Both the position numbers and the translations under genes were made by a program. From Branchipolynoe longqiensis (taxonomy: Eukaryota > Annelida > Polychaeta > Phyllodocida > Polynoidae): DNA of 64,000 nt. Under the pieces are notes generated by a model. It had not been told where the DNA came from. It saw only the letters and a list, made by a program, of their open reading frames with translations, and ran no database searches. Location of the stretch: positions 58,300,042 through 58,364,041 of the forward strand of contig CM059193.1 in NCBI GenBank assembly GCA_030323885.1, written 5' to 3'. Of this stretch, positions 60,770 through 64,000 are shown piece by piece (the first letter of the stretch is position 1; each line of letters starts with the position of its first letter).

Positions 60770-61030
60770 AGGCTCTGTCACACATCATCGGATTGCGGAA
60801 ACGGAAAGAAACCAAACAAAGTCCATTCATATCCGGCAAAGTCCGGTTTGTGTATGTTGCATATCCGTTGATATCTGACCCGATCCGTTACAAGTTTTGA
60901 ACATGCACAAAACTTGGAACGGATGCCGCCGGATTGACGTCTACGGTTGGTTTAGTCTGCTTATCATCTGTTGGCTATCCGTTCATGTACGTTTCATGTC
61001 CGTTCGTCCGGCGGCCTTTGACCCGATATC
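60770..61030. mobile_element. Possible element with TCCGTT/CCGGA-rich core
   Basis: Starts GGCTCTGTCACACATCATCG. The core has repeated ATATCCGTTGATAT, GATCCGTT and GTCCGTTCGTCCGG words, in the style of the other *GTCACAC* elements. The right end was not located. Confidence 0.4.
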
Positions 61031-61077
61031 ACCACATTTTGACACATTTAAATAAATTGTTATACTTATCACGCCCG

Positions 61078-61485
61078 AACACCCAATATCACACAGTCAT
61101 ATTATCCTGATACTGTGCTAACCAGTCCTTGCCATATCCTATTAATGCCAAGCGCCAGGCTAGGTAGCAACAAGTATCAATTTTAAAGTCATTGGTTTGA
61201 CGCGACCGGGAACCAAACTCCCGACCTTCCACACGCGATGCCCGCTCTACCGATGATGCTGCCACGCCTGGTCTCCTAGCAACATCTAAGGTTATATCAG
61301 GACCGCACGGTCACATTATTGATACTGTGCTAACCAGTCCATGTCCTATCCTATTAATGCCGAGCGCCAGGCTAGGTAGTGACAAGTATCAATTTTTAAG
61401 TCATTGCTTTGACTCGACCGGGAACAGAACTCCCGACCTTCCACACGCAAAGCCTGCACTCTATCGATTCGGCCACCGCGTGCGG
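61078..61485 (-). mobile_element. Two SINE-A 5' halves in tandem
   Basis: 61078-61275 and 61280-61485, each with head (CGCGGTGGCCGAATCGATAG in the second), B box and first half of the body. A shortened ATCTAAGGTTATATCAGGAC tail piece lies between them. Confidence 0.78.
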
Positions 61486-61817
61486 TACATGATTTAGGCG
61501 CGTAAGTGCACGACTATGGACTGTGAAGTGACAGTTCAACCTCATTGACTGACAATAGATGACCCCTCCCTCCCCCCGCGTCATGATCTTCGGGTAGCAT
61601 CTGGTAGTAAGAAATATTATGAGCTGTCAGCAGAAATTGCCCATTTACGTGCGACACATGTTGTGACAGCCACCAACTAGGATATGTCTTCCAAACAACT
61701 TGTCGACCAGATTAGGTCATGTGAAGATCATGTGAAGGTCAAGTCACAAAGGAGAATACAATGTACTTCCAAAAGGACACTAAGCTAAATTAACTAATAA
61801 ATGCACTAAAGTTCCAT

Positions 61818-61950
61818 AGGTGTTTTTGGGGGGATTTAAGGTCATATCCGAATGGGTACTGACTTCCGACAGTGGACACTCATTGAGACTTCATAGTGCC
61901 GCCGCCCCTGATATCCCACTCAGTCACATTATCCTGACACTGGCCACCTG
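61818..61950 (-). mobile_element. SINE-A fragment
   Basis: TAAGGTCATATCCGAATGGGTA to CCTGACACTGG, with an internal deletion. Confidence 0.7.
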
Positions 61951-62104
61951 TTCAGTGCTATTCCCTAAGGTATATACAGTGTCAAAGGCACAGGCTTTTT
62001 GTGAAATCCCGCTGAGTCAAGATTCAAAGAGTAGGCTATGCTCAGTGTGGTGTCTCCAGTGAACAAAGGTCATGGAGGCCTCGCAATGATGAAAGCCTAA
62101 GCTT

Positions 62105-62820
62105 GTTTGTATGTTTGAGTCTTACGTCCCGGCAACATCTAAGGTCATATCAGGACGAGTACCGACTTGTGACAGTGCACACTCATGGTGACTTTTATAG
62201 TGCTGCCCCACTGGAAAATCAGGCCACCGGTGTCGTGGTTTCAGATCTCCACCAGTTTCAGGTCTCCACCTGGCTTCTGCACATGCGTTAAAATCGAACA
62301 GCATCGTCTGCGCATGTGTCAACATCGAGCCAGATTCAAACCGTCGCCGATCGCCCCAAATCGTTGCACTCATACTGTCAATATAGTGTCAGTGCCACTA
62401 ACCTTATAAATTTAATATAATCTTTTCGGTAAACATGTTTTCTATATGTGTACCAAGCGATTTGTTTCTAGGTGGTGTGGTTTTAGAGATATTTCACTTT
62501 TCTGTATGAAGATTGCTCACGGCCATTCACAATGCCTTGACAATGCTGTTCGATTTTGACGCATGTGCAGAAGCGATGCGGAGATCTGAAACTGGCGGAG
62601 ATCTGAAACCGCGACACCGGCACCATGACCCGATATCCCACTCAAGTCACACTGTCCTGACACTGAGCCAACCAGTCCTTGCCCTATTCTACTGATGCTG
62701 AGTACCAGGCTAGGAAATTACAAGTATCAATTTGAAATTGGTTTGACTCGACCGGGCACCGAACTCCCCGACCTTCAGCACACGAGGCCCGCGCTCTGCC
62801 GATTAGGCCACCGCGCCCGG
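62105..62820 (-). mobile_element. SINE-A, full, head type 2, interrupted by a CCGGTGT element
   Basis: Tail half 62105-62226, head half 62621-62820 (head GGGCGCGGTGGCCTAATCGG). The halves rejoin at AGGCCACCGGCACCATGAC when 62227-62620 is removed. Confidence 0.85.
62227..62620. mobile_element. Nested TIR element CCGGTGTCGTGGTTTCAGAT
   Basis: CCGGTGTCGTGGTTTCAGAT and ATCTGAAACCGCGACACCGG are near-perfect complements. Inner GCACATGCGTTAAAATCGAA/TTCGATTTTGACGCATGTGC is also mirrored. The middle (62399-62540) is one copy of the 200-bp module seen in 23210 and 25356. Confidence 0.85.
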
Positions 62821-62905
62821 TCAAAGCCTAAGCTGCAGGCCTACACAGGATGCACCCCTGTGAGCCCTTAGTGACTCATCCTTTGCCACCTTCATCTGAC
62901 TACAA

Positions 62906-62929
62906 CCCCCCCCCCCCCCCCCCCCCCCC
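62906..62929. repeat. Poly-C run, then (CA)n
   Basis: About 22 C, then CCACACACACA. Confidence 0.9.
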
Positions 62930-62971
62930 ACCCACACACACACTTTTCTGCCTCCCGATATAAAGGGAGCT

Positions 62972-63980
62972 TAGTACTGTCGTCGGGGTGATGAAAATGG
63001 GAAATATTGCGCCTAGAGCCGGTCTTGAACCCACATCTCTTTGCATTCGGTGTGGCGTGCTCAGCCGTGACCCGTGCTCAGCCGTGTCGTTAGACTCAAA
63101 CTCAAGGCATTGTCAATGGTCGTGAGTAATCTTCATACAGAAAATACAGAACAAGTGAAATATCTCTAAAACCACACCACCTATTAACAAATCGCTTGGT
63201 ACACATATAGAAAACATCTTCAGCAAAAAGATTATATTAAATTTATAAGGTTAGTGTTCTTGCTTTCTATTAATTTTGATTAAAACTAATGTTTTGCACT
63301 GCGTGTACCGTCAAACTCAAGGCATGTCAATGGTGGTGAGCAATCTTCATACAGAAAATCCAGGAAAAGTGAAATATCTCTCAAACCACACTGCCTAGAA
63401 ACAAATCGCTTGGGACACATATAGAAAACATCTTTACCAAAAACAGTATATTAAATTTATAAGGTTAGTGACTCACGACCATTGACAATGCCTTGAGTTT
63501 GAGTCTAACGACACGGCTGAGCACAGGTCACAGCTGAGCACGCCACACCGGGCCATTACACCACCTTGACTCCCTGATATCACTATACTACCCATGCCAA
63601 CCTATATATGCGGCTCCTTGCCTGAGAGGTCAGCGCAGACCACTACACTCGTCCCCTTGGAATTGTAAGTGTTTTAATGCTTACAATTACATACATACAG
63701 GCAGTGCACTTACACATACACAGGGTAGGTTCAACAACTATACAGCGCATAGCTTGTATAGGATCCTGGTCACAGCAACCAGTGTCATGGGGGTGATGAA
63801 AATGGAAAATATTGTGCCTAGAGCAGGACTCGAACCCACATCTCTAGGCATTCCGGGCCAGTGTTCTAACCATTACACCACCTAGGCTCCCTGATATCAC
63901 CATACTACCCACGCCTACCTGTCTATGTGGCTCCTTGTCTGAGAGGTCAGTGCAGACCACTACACTACCAATGTAGTGGG
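62972..63980 (-). mobile_element. SINE-C unit interrupted by a CCGGTGTGG foldback, followed by a second unit
   Basis: 62972-63047 and 63551-63660 are the two sides of a SINE-C unit. 63661-63980 is a further unit like the 320-bp array (GGATCCTGGTCAC..., GAGCAGGACTCGAACCCACA, ACCATTACACCACCTAGGC). The foldback is at 63048-63550. Confidence 0.8.
63048..63550. mobile_element. Foldback CCGGTGTGG element, copy 2
   Basis: CGGTGTGGCGTGCTCAGCC and complement, two internal 200-bp modules as in 25356-25861. Where the first copy has GCGCGTACCG this one has a CGTTAGACTC motif next to the arms, on both sides, so the arms were homogenised. Confidence 0.8.
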
Positions 63981-64000
63981 TGAATAACCACAGCCCAAAA

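Noticed and set aside
60006..60900. 215-282 codon Cys/Val and Thr/His ORFs
   Set aside because: (GT)n/(GTCT)n low complexity.

Overview
This is a stretch of animal nuclear DNA, most likely from a mollusc. Genes are broken into small exons with GT/AG junctions, intergenic and intronic DNA is very repeat-rich, and three insertions look like a tRNA-headed SINE I recall as widespread in molluscs. No bacterial operons, CRISPR arrays or intact tRNA/rRNA genes are visible.

The one recognisable host gene is plastin (fimbrin), a Ca2+-regulated actin-bundling protein. It is on the minus strand and runs from an EF-hand exon at 35736-35894 down to 1706. Seven consecutive coding positions join in phase: EF-hands, the EF-to-CH1 linker, CH1, CH2 and the start of the CH3 segment. 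The first exon(s) and the CH3-CH4 exons were not found and probably lie outside the window. The linker position has two candidate exons, 18655-18812 and 14323-14492. They have the same splice phases and homologous but divergent peptides, and using both or neither would break the frame. They therefore look like a mutually exclusive pair that swaps the segment the EF-hands are thought to regulate.

The second coding unit is a DIRS-type tyrosine-recombinase retrotransposon (about 40288-45705, minus strand) inserted in an (ATGT)n microsatellite. It has gag, RT/RNase H and tyrosine recombinase ORFs with intact catalytic motifs. Near its 3' end is an internal complementary region in which perfect complements of the two outer termini abut. 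The RT and YR frames are each -1 to the ORF before them and have no upstream ATG.

The rest is mostly small mobile elements: four tRNA-headed SINE families (called A-D here), many TIR elements (families 1-5 and others), foldbacks, LINE 3' fragments, satellites (a 32-bp unit repeated about 55 times; a 320-bp SINE-derived unit) and about 3 kb of (CA)n/(ATGT)n simple sequence at 36.5-39.6 kb. Several insertions are nested two or three deep with readable target-site duplications, giving a relative chronology. Family names are local to this annotation. All element boundaries were read by eye.
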